NCBI GenBank assembly: GCA_900541565.1
Contig: UQKB01000015.1
Coordinates: 1-46,865 of the forward strand
Direction: 5' to 3'
Origin: an uncultured Oscillospiraceae bacterium
GTDB lineage: Bacteria; Bacillota; Clostridia; Oscillospirales; Acutalibacteraceae
Length of the DNA stretch: 46,865 nt
The notes below the pieces were generated by a model. The model worked only from the letters and a program-made list of their open reading frames with translations, ran no database searches and had not been told where the DNA came from. This document shows, piece by piece, positions 1 to 8,698 of this stretch (the stretch's first letter is position 1; every line of letters starts with the position of its first letter). A program made the position numbers and the translations under genes.

Positions 1-445
1 TCGGCTGCTCTGAGGGTTCTGTCGGCTGTGTGGGCGGGTTCGTCGGCTGTGTCGGCGGGTCCGTCGGCTGTGTGGGGGGATCCGTCGGCTGTGTCGGCGG
101 GTCTGTTGGTTTTTCTTCAACAGGGAACCTGTCTATTTCTTTTGCCACATACCGCTGTACCAGCAAAACATCTGCTACGGCAACCTTGCCGTCCCCATTT
201 ACATCACCCGCAACAAAAGCGTCGCCGGTCAGGACAAGCATAGATGCAATGTGTTTTTGCATTTCCAGTGCATCTCTGGTTGAAACGATTCCATCTCCGT
301 TTACATCACCATACTTAAGCACGGTGATGCTATCTGCTGCCGCGCTGTCGTCTGTTTCCACTGCAAACGCGCCTAAACACGTCATGCTTAACAAAATGGA
401 AAATACGACAAGCAGCGCCACGCATTTTCTTGCTTGCTCTTTCAT
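1..445 (-). CDS. Secreted dockerin-domain protein, C-terminal part off the left edge
   Basis: Reading from ATG at 445 on the minus strand gives 148 residues before the window ends, with no stop. The N-terminus (MKEQARKCVALLVVFSILLS, then a short stretch to Ala-Phe-Ala) is a signal peptide. Residues about 47-105 form a type I dockerin with two calcium-binding repeats, GDVNGDGIVSTRDALEMQKH and GDVNGDGKVAVADVLLVQRY, each followed by a helix. A heptad linker (PTDPPTQ)n then runs off the edge. A Shine-Dalgarno sequence (AAAGGA) lies about nine bases upstream. Dockerins normally bind cohesins in cell-surface or cellulosome-like complexes. The domain that would show what this protein carries is outside the window, so only secretion and dockerin identity are secure. 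Confidence 0.88.
   Translation of the reverse strand, partial: MKEQARKCVALLVVFSILLSMTCLGAFAVETDDSAAADSITVLKYGDVNGDGIVSTRDALEMQKHIASMLVLTGDAFVAGDVNGDGKVAVADVLLVQRYVAKEIDRFPVEEKPTDPPTQPTDPPTQPTDPPTQPTNPPTQPTEPSEQP
21..104 (-). repeat. 21-bp tandem repeat coding a PT-rich heptad linker
   Basis: Four consecutive 21-bp units (21-41, 42-62, 63-83, 84-104) differ at a few positions and encode Pro-Thr-Asx-Pro-Pro-Thr-Gln on the minus strand. A more degenerate unit precedes them at 1-20. This is a typical flexible, probably glycosylated, linker of a secreted protein, and its unit number may vary between strains. Confidence 0.85.
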
Positions 446-581
446 TTGTTCCATCCTTTCATTTCAAAAAGTCCTAAGCCCTGCGGCAGTCTGGCAAATG
501 TATTGCGGTTTTACAGCCATACTTTTCCACAGATATATACCATTTGCCGCCGTTCGGAGCAAGATGCTCCAAATTGCTATA

Positions 582-610
582 ATTATACTGTTTTTTCCTA
601 TGAATTGCAA
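582..610 (-). promoter_or_regulatory. Promoter of the dockerin gene
   Basis: Minus-strand -35 TTGCAA (605-610), 17-bp spacer and -10 TATAAT (582-587). The predicted start near 575 gives a 5' untranslated leader of about 130 nt that begins with a small hairpin. Confidence 0.6.
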
Positions 611-828
611 ACCAATTTTGTAGAATTATTGCTATTTTTCCATTTAAAAGCATACAAAGTTTTTTCCCTTTTTTTATGGATTATGCCAATAAATAGAAAG
701 CAAAATAGCATGTACCAAACTTTAATGTAAACCATTACTATTTCTTTTACTACAAATAAACCTTTGTATTTTTAATTTTAAAACGCCCAAATAAACGCCC
801 GCAAAACTGGTTTCTATGCGCTTTTTGC

Positions 829-857
829 TTGACATCCCCTCTTTTTAACATTAATAT
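829..857 (+). promoter_or_regulatory. Promoter of glyQS
   Basis: Consensus -35 TTGACA (829-834), 17-bp spacer and -10 TAATAT (852-857). Transcription would start near 864, leaving a leader of about 43 nt, too short for a T-box. Confidence 0.75.
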
Positions 858-906
858 ATTATAGAGTATAAAACCGTTATATTTTCGTAAGGAAAGGATT
901 AACACG

Positions 907-2280
907 ATGGACAACAGCAAAAAAACCATGGATAAAATTGTAGCGCTGTGTAAAAACAGAGGCTTTGTGTACGCCGGGTCGGAAATTTACGGCGGACTTT
1001 CAAACGCATGGGATTACGGCCCTTTGGGCGTTGCGTTTAAAAATAACGTTAAAAATGCATGGCTCAAGAAATTTGTACAGGAAAGCCGTTACAATGTGGG
1101 GCTTGACAGTGCGATTTTAATGAACCCGCAGGTATGGGTGGCGTCCGGCCATGTGGGGGGATTTTCCGACCCTTTAATGGATTGTAAGGATTGTAAAACA
1201 CGCCACCGTGCAGACAAGCTGATTGAAGATTCTGGAGCAGATGCCAATAACATGACGTTTGAGGAAATGGCCGCCTATATTCGCGACCATGCGATTGCCT
1301 GTCCGGAATGCGGCGGCAAAAATTTTACAGACATCCGCAAATTTAACCTGATGTTTAAAACCTTTCAGGGCGTAACGGAAGACTCTAAAAACGAGCTTTA
1401 TCTTCGGCCTGAAACCGCACAAGGTATATTTGTTAACTTTGCAAATATCCAACGAACAACCAGAAGGAAGCTTCCTTTTGGCGTAGCGCAGGTAGGAAAG
1501 TCCTTCCGCAATGAAATTACCCCGGGGAATTTTATTTTCCGCATTCGCGAATTTGAACAAATGGAATTGGAATTTTTCTGTAAGCCGGGAACCGACCTGG
1601 ATTGGTTTTATTACTGGAAGGATTTTTGCAAAAACTGGCTGTTGTCGCTTGGCTTAAAAGAAGAAAACCTTCGCCTGCGCGACCATGCAAAGGAAGAGCT
1701 GGCCTTTTATTCCAAAGCTACAACGGATATTGAATTTCTCTTCCCGTTCGGGTGGGGTGAGCTCTGGGGTATTGCCGACCGGACCGATTATGACCTGACA
1801 CAGCACCAAAACCATTCCGGCAAAAGTCTGGAGTATTTTGACCCGGAAGACAATACACGTTATGTACCGTATGTGATTGAACCTTCCCTGGGCGCGGACC
1901 GGGTTGCACTTGCATTTTTGTGCGACGCGTACGACGAAGAGGTCATAGACGAAAAAGACACGCGCATCGTCATGCGCCTGCACCCCGCTCTGGCGCCTTA
2001 TAAAGCGGCCGTTTTACCGCTTTCCAAAAAGCTTTCTGAAAAAGCGGACGCTGTATATACCATGCTTTCCGAGCATTTTATGGTCGAATTTGACGACGCC
2101 GGCTCGATTGGTAAGCGTTATCGCCGTCAGGATGAAATTGGTACGCCGTATTGTATTACTTACGATTTTGACAGCATAGAAGACGGATGTGTGACCGTCC
2201 GTGAGCGTGACACCATGAAGCAGGACAGGATTTCTATTGACAGCCTATGCGAGTATATTCGTACGAAAACTTATTTTTAA
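907..2280 (+). CDS. glyQS: Glycyl-tRNA synthetase, single-chain class II type
   Basis: Charges tRNA-Gly with glycine in the cytoplasm. The 457 residues match the compact alpha2-type enzyme of Gram-positives, not the bacterial alpha/beta heterotetramer. Visible are the N-terminal catalytic start ([20 protein letters not shown]), a zinc-ribbon-like insertion with CKDC at about 93-96 and CPEC at about 132-135, class II motif 2 ([20 protein letters not shown], about 200-219), motif 3 ([13 protein letters not shown]) and a C-terminal anticodon-binding domain. The start follows GGAAAGG at good spacing. Unlike the three other synthetase genes on this segment it has no T-box leader and sits alone between its own promoter and a bidirectional terminator. 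Confidence 0.97.
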   Translation: MDNSKKTMDKIVALCKNRGFVYAGSEIYGGLSNAWDYGPLGVAFKNNVKNAWLKKFVQESRYNVGLDSAILMNPQVWVASGHVGGFSDPLMDCKDCKTRHRADKLIEDSGADANNMTFEEMAAYIRDHAIACPECGGKNFTDIRKFNLMFKTFQGVTEDSKNELYLRPETAQGIFVNFANIQRTTRRKLPFGVAQVGKSFRNEITPGNFIFRIREFEQMELEFFCKPGTDLDWFYYWKDFCKNWLLSLGLKEENLRLRDHAKEELAFYSKATTDIEFLFPFGWGELWGIADRTDYDLTQHQNHSGKSLEYFDPEDNTRYVPYVIEPSLGADRVALAFLCDAYDEEVIDEKDTRIVMRLHPALAPYKAAVLPLSKKLSEKADAVYTMLSEHFMVEFDDAGSIGKRYRRQDEIGTPYCITYDFDSIEDGCVTVRERDTMKQDRISIDSLCEYIRTKTYF

Positions 2281-2309
2281 TTAAATGTTTTTTACTACGA
2301 ACTGCAACA

Positions 2310-2352
2310 AACCCAAAGGGGATCGGATTAAAAATCCGATCCCCTTTGGGTT
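2310..2352. terminator. Bidirectional terminator between glyQS and the carboxypeptidase gene
   Basis: A perfect 20-bp inverted repeat (2310-2329 with 2333-2352, loop AAA) is followed by a T-rich tract on the plus strand. It ends glyQS and, read on the minus strand, the converging tyrS-mscL-carboxypeptidase unit. Confidence 0.9.
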
Positions 2353-2360
2353 TTCTGTTT

Positions 2361-3350
2361 TTAGCTCATGTTGCAGGTCACAATGTAGCCGTCTATATTG
2401 TTGCCTGATATTTCATAGTCCCGATCTGACGGGATAGGTACTTCCGTTTTTCCGCTTTCATCCGCTTCTACAAAATAAACCATATGGTTTTCAAGCGAAA
2501 GGTCTTTGATCATCAACGGCTCGTCCACCGTATAGGAACGCAACAGGTCAATATACTCTTCCAGGCACAGATTGTTTTGCGTCATATAAGCCGCATGGAT
2601 CTGCCCGACATAGCGGAAATGCCAAGGCTCGTTTGAAATCCCCGTTATATCCTTTTTGCTATCGTTGTAGCGCACAACAAACCCATAACGCGCGCAATTT
2701 TCCGCAATCCAGGCGTATTTTTCTTCGCCTGTAAATTCTTCTATAATTCCGTCGTCTGTCAATAGGGAAAGGTCAAACGCATAGCCTGTCTGATGCTCGC
2801 TAAAGCCCGGTTTTGAAACCCAGCTTGCCCCTTCCTCCCCCTGTGCGGCAATTGTATTATCATAAATTTCCTGTTGTGTCTCCTTACTGCGGTAGCCGCT
2901 GTTGATCATCACGTCATTGTCGCCCGCTACCTTGTAAAAATCCTCAAACATGGCATTGACATTTTCCACAACTGCGCCGCCGTTGATCTGCGCATTGTAG
3001 TCCGTTATCTGATAGGTTCCGTTTGATTCTTCCATCAGGTTCACAAGGTTTATGCCGTCAACTTCGCTTTGATAATTGTTGTTCACCAGAATCAGCGGCC
3101 CCCTGTACATGCTGTTTTGGTCAATCTCCACAGTAGTATACGCTTTTGACTCTTCAGAATATTGGGGCACCGTCACATTTCTCTGGACGGTCTGCGTCTG
3201 CCTGGCCGCAATCTGGGGGCCTGCATTGACAGCAAACAAAACCATAATCATCAATGCCGCCGCATACACCAAAATACCTACTGCAATCAGCACGTCACTT
3301 TGGTCCACATTTTTTTTAAATTTTTGAAAGGCGCTTTTTCTGGAAGCCAT
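2361..3350 (-). CDS. Membrane-anchored D-alanyl-D-alanine carboxypeptidase, VanY/M15B family
   Basis: Zinc peptidase expected to trim the terminal D-Ala from peptidoglycan stem peptides outside the membrane. One N-terminal membrane segment (about 19-42, LIAVGILVYAAALMIMVLFA) anchors the 329-residue protein. The M15B core shows SGYRSKETQQEIYD (about 151-164), FSEHQTGYAFDL with zinc ligands H186 and D193, and EPWHFRYVG with H244. The order Ser-Gly-Tyr-Arg, Ser-x-His, Asp, Trp-His-Phe is diagnostic. The start ATG follows AAAGGAG at about ten bases. It is the last gene behind tyrS and mscL. No VanS/VanR or other vancomycin-resistance gene is nearby, so housekeeping wall remodelling is more likely than resistance. 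Confidence 0.9.
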   Translation of the reverse strand: MASRKSAFQKFKKNVDQSDVLIAVGILVYAAALMIMVLFAVNAGPQIAARQTQTVQRNVTVPQYSEESKAYTTVEIDQNSMYRGPLILVNNNYQSEVDGINLVNLMEESNGTYQITDYNAQINGGAVVENVNAMFEDFYKVAGDNDVMINSGYRSKETQQEIYDNTIAAQGEEGASWVSKPGFSEHQTGYAFDLSLLTDDGIIEEFTGEEKYAWIAENCARYGFVVRYNDSKKDITGISNEPWHFRYVGQIHAAYMTQNNLCLEEYIDLLRSYTVDEPLMIKDLSLENHMVYFVEADESGKTEVPIPSDRDYEISGNNIDGYIVTCNMS

Positions 3351-3365
3351 ACAAAAAATTCTCCT

Positions 3366-3788
3366 TTATTTTTCTTCAAGCTGAGAAGTACAGTGCGGGC
3401 AGCGGCTTGCCTTTATGTCAATTTCGCTGCAGCAAAATGGGCAAACCTTTGTCGTTGGGGCTTTTTCTTCTTCCTGCTTTTTCAGGTATTTTCCAAGATC
3501 CATAAGCTTATTTATTCCCTTGATCAGCAGGAATATAACAAACGCCGTGATCAAAAATGTAATGACCGCCGTAATAAATGCGCCGTAACGGATATCCACG
3601 CCGTTGAGCGTAAAAACCAGATCCTTAAAATCCAAGTTGACAAATATCCCGATAAACGGCGATAAAACGTCGTCTACCAGGGAACTGATGATTGCTTGGA
3701 ACGCAGCGCCTACAATCACGGCAACCGCCAGATCCATTACATTTCCCCGCATAATAAAATCTTTAAATTCCGAAAAAAACTTTTTCAT
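3366..3788 (-). CDS. mscL: Large-conductance mechanosensitive channel with a C-terminal zinc ribbon
   Basis: Emergency pressure-release channel of the cytoplasmic membrane that opens on hypo-osmotic shock. The MscL signature is clear: MKKFFSEFKDFIMRGNVMDL amphipathic N-terminus, first helix AVAVIVGAAFQAIISSLVDD, a periplasmic-side loop, and second helix FITAVITFLITAFVIFLLIK (about 71-92). After a basic linker the C-terminus carries CPFCCSEIDIKASRCPHC (about 116-133), two CPxC knuckles of a small zinc ribbon in place of a plain C-terminal helical bundle. Length is 140 residues. The ribosome-binding site is GGAAGGTGG. It lies 42 bp after tyrS and 15 bp before the carboxypeptidase, so it is probably cotranscribed. 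Confidence 0.95.
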   Translation of the reverse strand: MKKFFSEFKDFIMRGNVMDLAVAVIVGAAFQAIISSLVDDVLSPFIGIFVNLDFKDLVFTLNGVDIRYGAFITAVITFLITAFVIFLLIKGINKLMDLGKYLKKQEEEKAPTTKVCPFCCSEIDIKASRCPHCTSQLEEK

Positions 3789-3830
3789 CTGTATGTTCCA
3801 CCTTCCCTCAATTGTGTTCCCCTTTATTGC

Positions 3831-5099
3831 TTACAAGCAAATCTTATGAAAAGCCTTTTTCCCCTTTTTTATTACAACAAAACCCTTCTCCTCAAATTGG
3901 GCCGCTGTAACACAGGCACCCGGCTCTGTTATTTTTTGATCCTCTACCATCACGCCGCCCTGTAAAATCAACCTGCGCGCCTCACTTTTAGACGGTGCAA
4001 GCTTTGTTTTCAGCAATAAATCGACTACTGTAATCTGGCCGTCTGTAAAATCGCTCTGCGTTAGCGTGGTGGAGGGCATATCCTGGGCGCTTTTGCCCGC
4101 TTCGAACAACGCCTTTGCTGCATCTTGTGCTTTTTGCGCTTCTTCCTGCCCATGGATCAGCTTTGTTACCTCAAAGGCAAGCACCTCTTTGGCACGGTTT
4201 ATTTCGCTGCCCTGCAGCTTTGCAAGTGTGTCGATCTCTTCAAGCGGAAGGAAGGTCAGTATTTTCAGGCAACGTTCTACATCTGCGTCCGCTATATTCC
4301 GCCAGTACTGATAAAACGCATATGGGCTGGTTTTTTCCGGGTCCAGCCATACTGCGCCGGCTTCTGTTTTTCCCATCTTTTTGCCTTCGCTTGTCGTAAG
4401 CAGCGTAAACGTCATGCCAAATGATTCTGCCGTTTTAGGGATTGGTTTCCCGGTTTGTTCCGCTTCTTTTGCGGCAATTCGTCTAATTAATTCCACGCCG
4501 CCTATGATATTGCTCCACTGGTCGTCACCGCCAAGTTCAAGCTGACACCCGTATTTCTGGTTCAATACATAAAAGTCGTAGCTTTGCATCAACATATAAT
4601 TTAGTTCAAAAAATGTAAGCCCGCCACGCGCAAGCCTTTGCTTGTAGCATTCTGCCGCAAGCATTTTGTTGACGGAAAAATGCACGCCAATTTCGCGGAT
4701 AAATGCAATATAATTTAAATCGAGCAGCCAGTCGGCGTTGTTAACCATAATGGCTTTTCCTTCTGAAAAATCGATCAGTCTCGACATCTGTTTTTGAAAA
4801 CAACGGATGTTGTGGTCAATCTTTTCCTTTGTAAGCATTTTACGCATATCGCTTTTTCCGCTGGGATCGCCAACCATGCCGGTGCCTCCGCCAAACAGCG
4901 CAATGGGAACATGTCCCGCCCTTTGCATATGCGCCATTACCATAATCTGTACAAAATGGCCCACATGCAGGCTGTCCGCTGTAGGATCAAAGCCAATATA
5001 AAACACCGTTTTATGGTTGTTGAGCAGGTCTCTGACCTGCTGCTCGTTTGTTGTCTGGGCAATCATGCCCCTTGCCTTGAGTTCGTCAAATACGCCCAT
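3831..5099 (-). CDS. tyrS: Tyrosyl-tRNA synthetase
   Basis: Activates tyrosine and charges tRNA-Tyr. The 422 residues show the class I signature HVGH ([18 protein letters not shown], about 36-53), the tyrosine pocket region ([14 protein letters not shown]), the KMSKS equivalent KKMGKT (about 238-243) and a C-terminal S4 RNA-binding domain ([18 protein letters not shown]). A strong AGGAGG precedes the ATG. Expression is controlled by the T-box leader immediately upstream, so tyrS, mscL and the carboxypeptidase may all respond to uncharged tRNA-Tyr. Confidence 0.97.
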   Translation of the reverse strand: MGVFDELKARGMIAQTTNEQQVRDLLNNHKTVFYIGFDPTADSLHVGHFVQIMVMAHMQRAGHVPIALFGGGTGMVGDPSGKSDMRKMLTKEKIDHNIRCFQKQMSRLIDFSEGKAIMVNNADWLLDLNYIAFIREIGVHFSVNKMLAAECYKQRLARGGLTFFELNYMLMQSYDFYVLNQKYGCQLELGGDDQWSNIIGGVELIRRIAAKEAEQTGKPIPKTAESFGMTFTLLTTSEGKKMGKTEAGAVWLDPEKTSPYAFYQYWRNIADADVERCLKILTFLPLEEIDTLAKLQGSEINRAKEVLAFEVTKLIHGQEEAQKAQDAAKALFEAGKSAQDMPSTTLTQSDFTDGQITVVDLLLKTKLAPSKSEARRLILQGGVMVEDQKITEPGACVTAAQFEEKGFVVIKKGKKAFHKICL

Positions 5100-5174
5100 T
5101 TGTATTCCTCCTGTTTTTACCTTTCGGCAGAAAATAATGAAAACCAGCAGGAGGCGGCGTTTTTTGCAAGCTTA

Positions 5175-5446
5175 TATGAAAAAAACCGTCCCCTGCCGTA
5201 CAGAGGACGGAAAGCTCCGTGGTACCACCTCAATTTACTGCCGCTTCACAACGGCAGCCTCACGGGTACAAATGCTTATATACCCTCACGCTGTAACGGG
5301 CGCACCCGGTCCGGCCTACTTGGGCAAAACGCCGGTTCAGCTGACGGCTCAAAGATGTATTTCGCCCCAAAAACGCAGCCGCTTACACCAGCCGCAGCCT
5401 CTCTGCACCGTTTTTTGGAGGTACTTCTTCTTCTCACTGCCTGTAC
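5175..5446 (-). promoter_or_regulatory. Tyrosine T-box riboswitch leader of tyrS
   Basis: Uncharged tRNA-Tyr binding should favour readthrough into tyrS. The T-box sequence TGGTACCAC is at 5216-5230 (minus strand). It is followed by an intrinsic terminator at 5179-5210 (stem CCGTCCTCTG/CAGGGGACGG, then a run of seven U). The probable specifier codon is UAC (Tyr) at 5357-5359, six bases upstream of the conserved UUUGAG in the leader. The same register gives ACC and GCC in the thrS and alaS leaders, which supports the reading. Confidence 0.93.
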
Positions 5447-5450
5447 GTCC

Positions 5451-5479
5451 AGTATATAAAAGCCAGCGGGGTTTGTCAA
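5451..5479 (-). promoter_or_regulatory. Promoter of the tyrS T-box leader
   Basis: Minus-strand TTGACA (5474-5479), 17-bp spacer, TATACT (5451-5456). The start near 5444 precedes T-box stem I. Confidence 0.8.
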
Positions 5480-5512
5480 GGGAAAAACGCCTGTGGGATA
5501 TTTTTTGTCTGT

Positions 5513-5674
5513 TTAACGCTGAATTTGTAGCTTTCCATCGTCATCAATCAGCAGTATGTCGCCTTTTTTTGCTTCGTGCGGCAGTTCCTCCAGCGCAATT
5601 GCAAAAAGCTTTTTTTCTCTGTCTGTACAATAAGCATATTGTGTATCAAAATGGTCAATTTTTAATGTGGTCAT
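5513..5674 (-). CDS. DUF3006 family small protein
   Basis: A 53-residue protein, MTTLKIDHFDTQYAYCTDRE and on to GDILLIDDDGKLQIQR, running from ATG at 5674 to TAA at 5513. GGAGAG lies about six bases upstream of the ATG. The pattern (a short beta-rich chain with a central LPxxAKKGDI motif) matches DUF3006 proteins. These are commonly encoded beside extracellular ComEC-like metallo-beta-lactamase proteins in Firmicutes, as here, 22 bp downstream of such a gene. Its biochemical role is not known; a regulatory or binding partner of the hydrolase is an inference from the pairing only. Confidence 0.75.
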   Translation of the reverse strand: MTTLKIDHFDTQYAYCTDREKKLFAIALEELPHEAKKGDILLIDDDGKLQIQR

Positions 5675-5696
5675 TCTATTCTCTCCTTTTTTACTG

Positions 5697-6599
5697 CTAT
5701 GCGGCGGTAAGCGGTGTTACGGTGCTGCCATCGCTGTAAAAAACAACCGTACCGTACACGTCAGTTCGGTATACCTGTATATTTTGTTTTTCCATACGCC
5801 TGATCACCGTGCGCTTTGGAAGCCCATAGCTGTTATCCCCTACGCTGATGACCGCATACTGTGGCGAAACGGCTTGTAAAAATGCTTTTGTGCTGGAGCT
5901 TTTGCTGCCGTGATGCCCCACCTTCAGGACATCCGCATGTACATCTGCGCCGCTTTCCAAAATATCCTGCTCAGACTGTTTTTCTGCATCTCCCGTAAAT
6001 AAAAAGCTGTTGCTTTTATAGGTCAGCTTTACTACAAGCGAATTATTGTTGGAGCTGCTGTATGCTTTAAGCGGTGCAAGCACCGTAAGCTGCATCTGTC
6101 CAAGCTGCAGGCTTTCCCCAGGCTTTGGGTTTTGCACCGTAATGCCCTGCCCGTCAATTGCATGCAGCATATCGGTATAATAGTCTGCCTGTGGTACAAG
6201 GTCTTCCTCTATATCGGGCATCCAAAACCGCAACACCTGCAGCCGCTGTAAAACCGACGGCATATCGCCTATATGGTCCTTATCCGGATGCGACGCAATG
6301 ACAAGATCCAGCTTCTTTACACCGCACTGCCTTAAATAATAGGCTACTGTTTCCTGCATGGAGGGATTGCCCGCGTCGATCAGCACATGGTAGCCGTCGC
6401 AGGTAATATAAGCGCTGTCTGCGCAGCCCACGTCCAGGAAATGGACATACAGCCCGTCTTCCTCCATAACGGGTACGGGCGAAAAAATGGAAAAGACATC
6501 GTCCCATGTGGGTATACCCAGCGGTGCGCCAAAGGAAATAAGCAGTGTGGCCGCCAGAACAAGCGATAGCAATACAATTTTTCCTGTCTTTTTCTTCAT
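5697..6599 (-). CDS. ComEC/Rec2-like metallo-beta-lactamase-fold hydrolase, exported
   Basis: A 300-residue protein with an N-terminal membrane/signal segment (KIVLLSLVLAATLLISFGAP) followed by one MBL domain. Key motifs are VHFLDVGCADSAYI, the metal-binding IASHPDKDHIG (about 101-111), LFTGDAEKQ and VLKVGHHGSKSS, and a C-terminal PQYAVISVGDNSYGLP. These match the beta-lactamase domain of ComEC, but the competence membrane domains are missing. So this is the stand-alone extracellular form, probably a phosphodiesterase or nuclease with unknown substrate. It is followed 22 bp later by a DUF3006 gene. A role in DNA uptake cannot be claimed without a ComEA/ComEC context. Confidence 0.88.
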   Translation of the reverse strand: MKKKTGKIVLLSLVLAATLLISFGAPLGIPTWDDVFSIFSPVPVMEEDGLYVHFLDVGCADSAYITCDGYHVLIDAGNPSMQETVAYYLRQCGVKKLDLVIASHPDKDHIGDMPSVLQRLQVLRFWMPDIEEDLVPQADYYTDMLHAIDGQGITVQNPKPGESLQLGQMQLTVLAPLKAYSSSNNNSLVVKLTYKSNSFLFTGDAEKQSEQDILESGADVHADVLKVGHHGSKSSSTKAFLQAVSPQYAVISVGDNSYGLPKRTVIRRMEKQNIQVYRTDVYGTVVFYSDGSTVTPLTAA

Positions 6600-6685
6600 A
6601 ACACAGTCCTTTTTATCTGTCGCCGGGCTTTTTTAATTTTATAAAGCCTGTTTTAAGCTTTATGATTTAAAACCGGCACCCAATC

Positions 6686-8566
6686 TTAAGCGCGGCGCTT
6701 TTTCTTTTTTCCCTTCAATCCCTTTCGGCTGCCATGCGCTGTCCGCTGTTTTTGCATAAGCCGCGCGCGGTAAGCGGGCGTAGGCGGTACCAGGCACTTT
6801 TTATCTGTACCGATCAAATCCTCCCTGCCGGCCAGAAGCAGCGCTTCTATGACAAGCTCCCTGTTTTTAGGCTGAAAATACTGCAGCAGTGCGCGCTGCA
6901 TAGCTTTTTCATGCGCCGTTTTGGGCACATATACCTGCTGCAGGGTATATGGATCCATCCCGGTGTAAAACATACAGGTGGAAACCGTGCCGGGTGTTGG
7001 GTAAAAATCCTGCACCTGTTCCGGACGGATATGCTCGCGCTTTAAAAAAAGTGCAAGCTCCACCGCGTCTTTCATCGTTGCCCCCGGATGCGAGGACATC
7101 AAATAGGGTACCAGATATTGCTCTTTTCCCAGCTGCCTTGTAAGCTTATAAAATTCATCTGCAAAGCGCTTGTAAGTTTCAATATGCGGCTTTCCCATTT
7201 TATCAAGCACTGCGTTTGAGCAGTGCTCCGGCGCTACCTTCAACTGGCCGCTGATATGGTGCTGCACCAGTTCTTTAAAAAATTGACGATCCGGGTCTGC
7301 CATTATATAGTCAAACCGGATACCCGAACGGATAAACACCTTTTTTACCCCGGGTATGTTCCGCAGCTTGCGCAGCAAATCCAAATATTCTGCGTGCGAC
7401 ACCTGCAGCTGGCTGCATGGGTGCGGCGCCAGGCATTTTTTATTTTTACAAAGCCCCGCCTTTTCCTGTATTTTACACGACGGCAGACGGAAATTGGCCG
7501 TAGGGCCGCCCACGTCGTGAATATATCCCTTAAAGCGCGGATGTTTTGTCAGCCTTACCGCCTCATCCAGAACGGACTGTTCGCTTCTGGCGGTAACGGC
7601 CCGCCCCTGGTGGAACGCAAGCGCACAAAAATTACATGCGCCAAAGCAACCGCGGTTGTGGGTGATAGAAAATTCCACTTCTGCAATACCGGGTACGCCG
7701 CCTTCTTTTTCATACATGGGATGGTACGTACGCATATACGGCAAAGCGTATACCATATCCAGCTCTTGTGTGGTAAGCGGAGGCATCGGTGGGTTCTGCA
7801 CCAATATCCTGTTTCCATGGCGTTGTATGACCACACGGCCTCGCACCGCATCTTGCTCCTCCATCTGCTTTCTGCATGCAATGGCATAATCGCGCTTATC
7901 CTGCCTTACGCGCTCAAACGAAGGGCACTCGCAGACAGAAGTCGGCACATACTCCTTTGTCGGAACAGCATAACAAACACCCCGGATATCGTACAGCGCT
8001 GCAATCGGCAGGCCTTCTTTCAAGCGCTGTGCGATTGCAAGCGTCTGGTTTTCCCCCATACCGTAGGTCAACAGATCCGCGCCACTGTCGATCAGGATTG
8101 AGGGACGCACGCAGTCGTCCCAATAATCATAATGCGCAAAACGGCGCAGGGAAGCCTCCAGCCCGCCTATGATGACAGGGCAATCCGGGTAAAGCTGCTT
8201 AAGCCTGCGCGTATAGACAAGCACCGCACGGTCAGGGCGTTTTCCTGTTTTGCCCCCCGCTGAATAGACGTCGTGACTGCGCCGCTTTTTTGCCACCGTA
8301 TAATGGGACACCATGCTGTCTATATTCCCCGACGTTACCAAAAAACCGAGTTTTGGTCTGCCAAAGCGTGTAAGATCTTTTGTCCCGTTTATGTCTGGCT
8401 GTGGCAAAATGGCCACCGTATAACCGTGATGCTCCAAAAGGCGCGATAAAATGCTGACGCCAAAGCTCGGATGGTCCACATATGCATCGCCTGTTACAAA
8501 GACAAAATCAGGCGTCTCTATGCCCTTTTGTATCAGCTCTTGCCGGGTTACAGGTAAAAAAGCCAT
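6686..8566 (-). CDS. YgiQ family radical SAM protein
   Basis: A 626-residue protein of the YgiQ (UPF0313) family. It has an N-terminal cobalamin-binding-like region (FVFVTGDAYVDHPSFGVSIL), a DUF that ends in the radical SAM cluster motif RGCFGACNFCALAFHQGR (CX3CX2C, about residue 310) and a C-terminal extension with PHIETYKRF and the basic tail KGLKGKKKKRRA. The cluster binds [4Fe-4S] and cleaves S-adenosylmethionine; the substrate of YgiQ is not known. The start is preceded by AGAGGGG. It stands between a likely terminator after dapL and the metallo-beta-lactamase gene 86 bp downstream. Confidence 0.95.
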   Translation of the reverse strand: MAFLPVTRQELIQKGIETPDFVFVTGDAYVDHPSFGVSILSRLLEHHGYTVAILPQPDINGTKDLTRFGRPKLGFLVTSGNIDSMVSHYTVAKKRRSHDVYSAGGKTGKRPDRAVLVYTRRLKQLYPDCPVIIGGLEASLRRFAHYDYWDDCVRPSILIDSGADLLTYGMGENQTLAIAQRLKEGLPIAALYDIRGVCYAVPTKEYVPTSVCECPSFERVRQDKRDYAIACRKQMEEQDAVRGRVVIQRHGNRILVQNPPMPPLTTQELDMVYALPYMRTYHPMYEKEGGVPGIAEVEFSITHNRGCFGACNFCALAFHQGRAVTARSEQSVLDEAVRLTKHPRFKGYIHDVGGPTANFRLPSCKIQEKAGLCKNKKCLAPHPCSQLQVSHAEYLDLLRKLRNIPGVKKVFIRSGIRFDYIMADPDRQFFKELVQHHISGQLKVAPEHCSNAVLDKMGKPHIETYKRFADEFYKLTRQLGKEQYLVPYLMSSHPGATMKDAVELALFLKREHIRPEQVQDFYPTPGTVSTCMFYTGMDPYTLQQVYVPKTAHEKAMQRALLQYFQPKNRELVIEALLLAGREDLIGTDKKCLVPPTPAYRARLMQKQRTAHGSRKGLKGKKKKRRA

Positions 8567-8601
8567 AACGCCCCTCTTTCCTTTTCATCCATTTATGGAA
8601 C

Positions 8602-8630
8602 AAAGGGCGGGATGTTTTGTCCCGCCCTTT
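8602..8630 (-). terminator. Probable terminator after dapL
   Basis: An 11-bp GC-rich inverted repeat (AAAGGGCGGGA at 8602-8612 with TCCCGCCCTTT at 8620-8630) lies between dapL and the YgiQ gene. The U-tract on the minus strand is short, so termination may be partial. Confidence 0.65.
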
Positions 8631-8698
8631 TCCTCTTTCTGTTTGTCCCCTTACCTTGCCTCTGCTGCAATAAAGGCTGTAGAAAGTGGGCTATGCCA

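Larger units (their letters stand above)
446..906. other. Divergent intergenic region between the dockerin gene and glyQS
   Basis: These 461 bp are AT-rich and carry the two outward promoters listed separately. GGAGCAAGATGCTCC at 557-571 is a perfect hairpin close to the predicted 5' end of the dockerin transcript and could protect it. No open frame with a ribosome-binding site and no T-box was found in front of glyQS. Confidence 0.6.

Noticed and set aside
30..623. Plus-strand frame rich in repeated Gly-Gly-Ser-Val-Gly-Cys
   Set aside because: It is the antisense shadow of the PT-repeat linker and dockerin of the minus-strand gene, with no ribosome-binding site.
2361..3350. Vancomycin resistance gene
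   Set aside because: VanY-like motifs are present but no van ligase or sensor genes are nearby. The M15B family is common in wall maintenance.
5697..6599. Full ComEC DNA-uptake channel
   Set aside because: Only the metallo-beta-lactamase domain is present; the competence membrane domain is missing.
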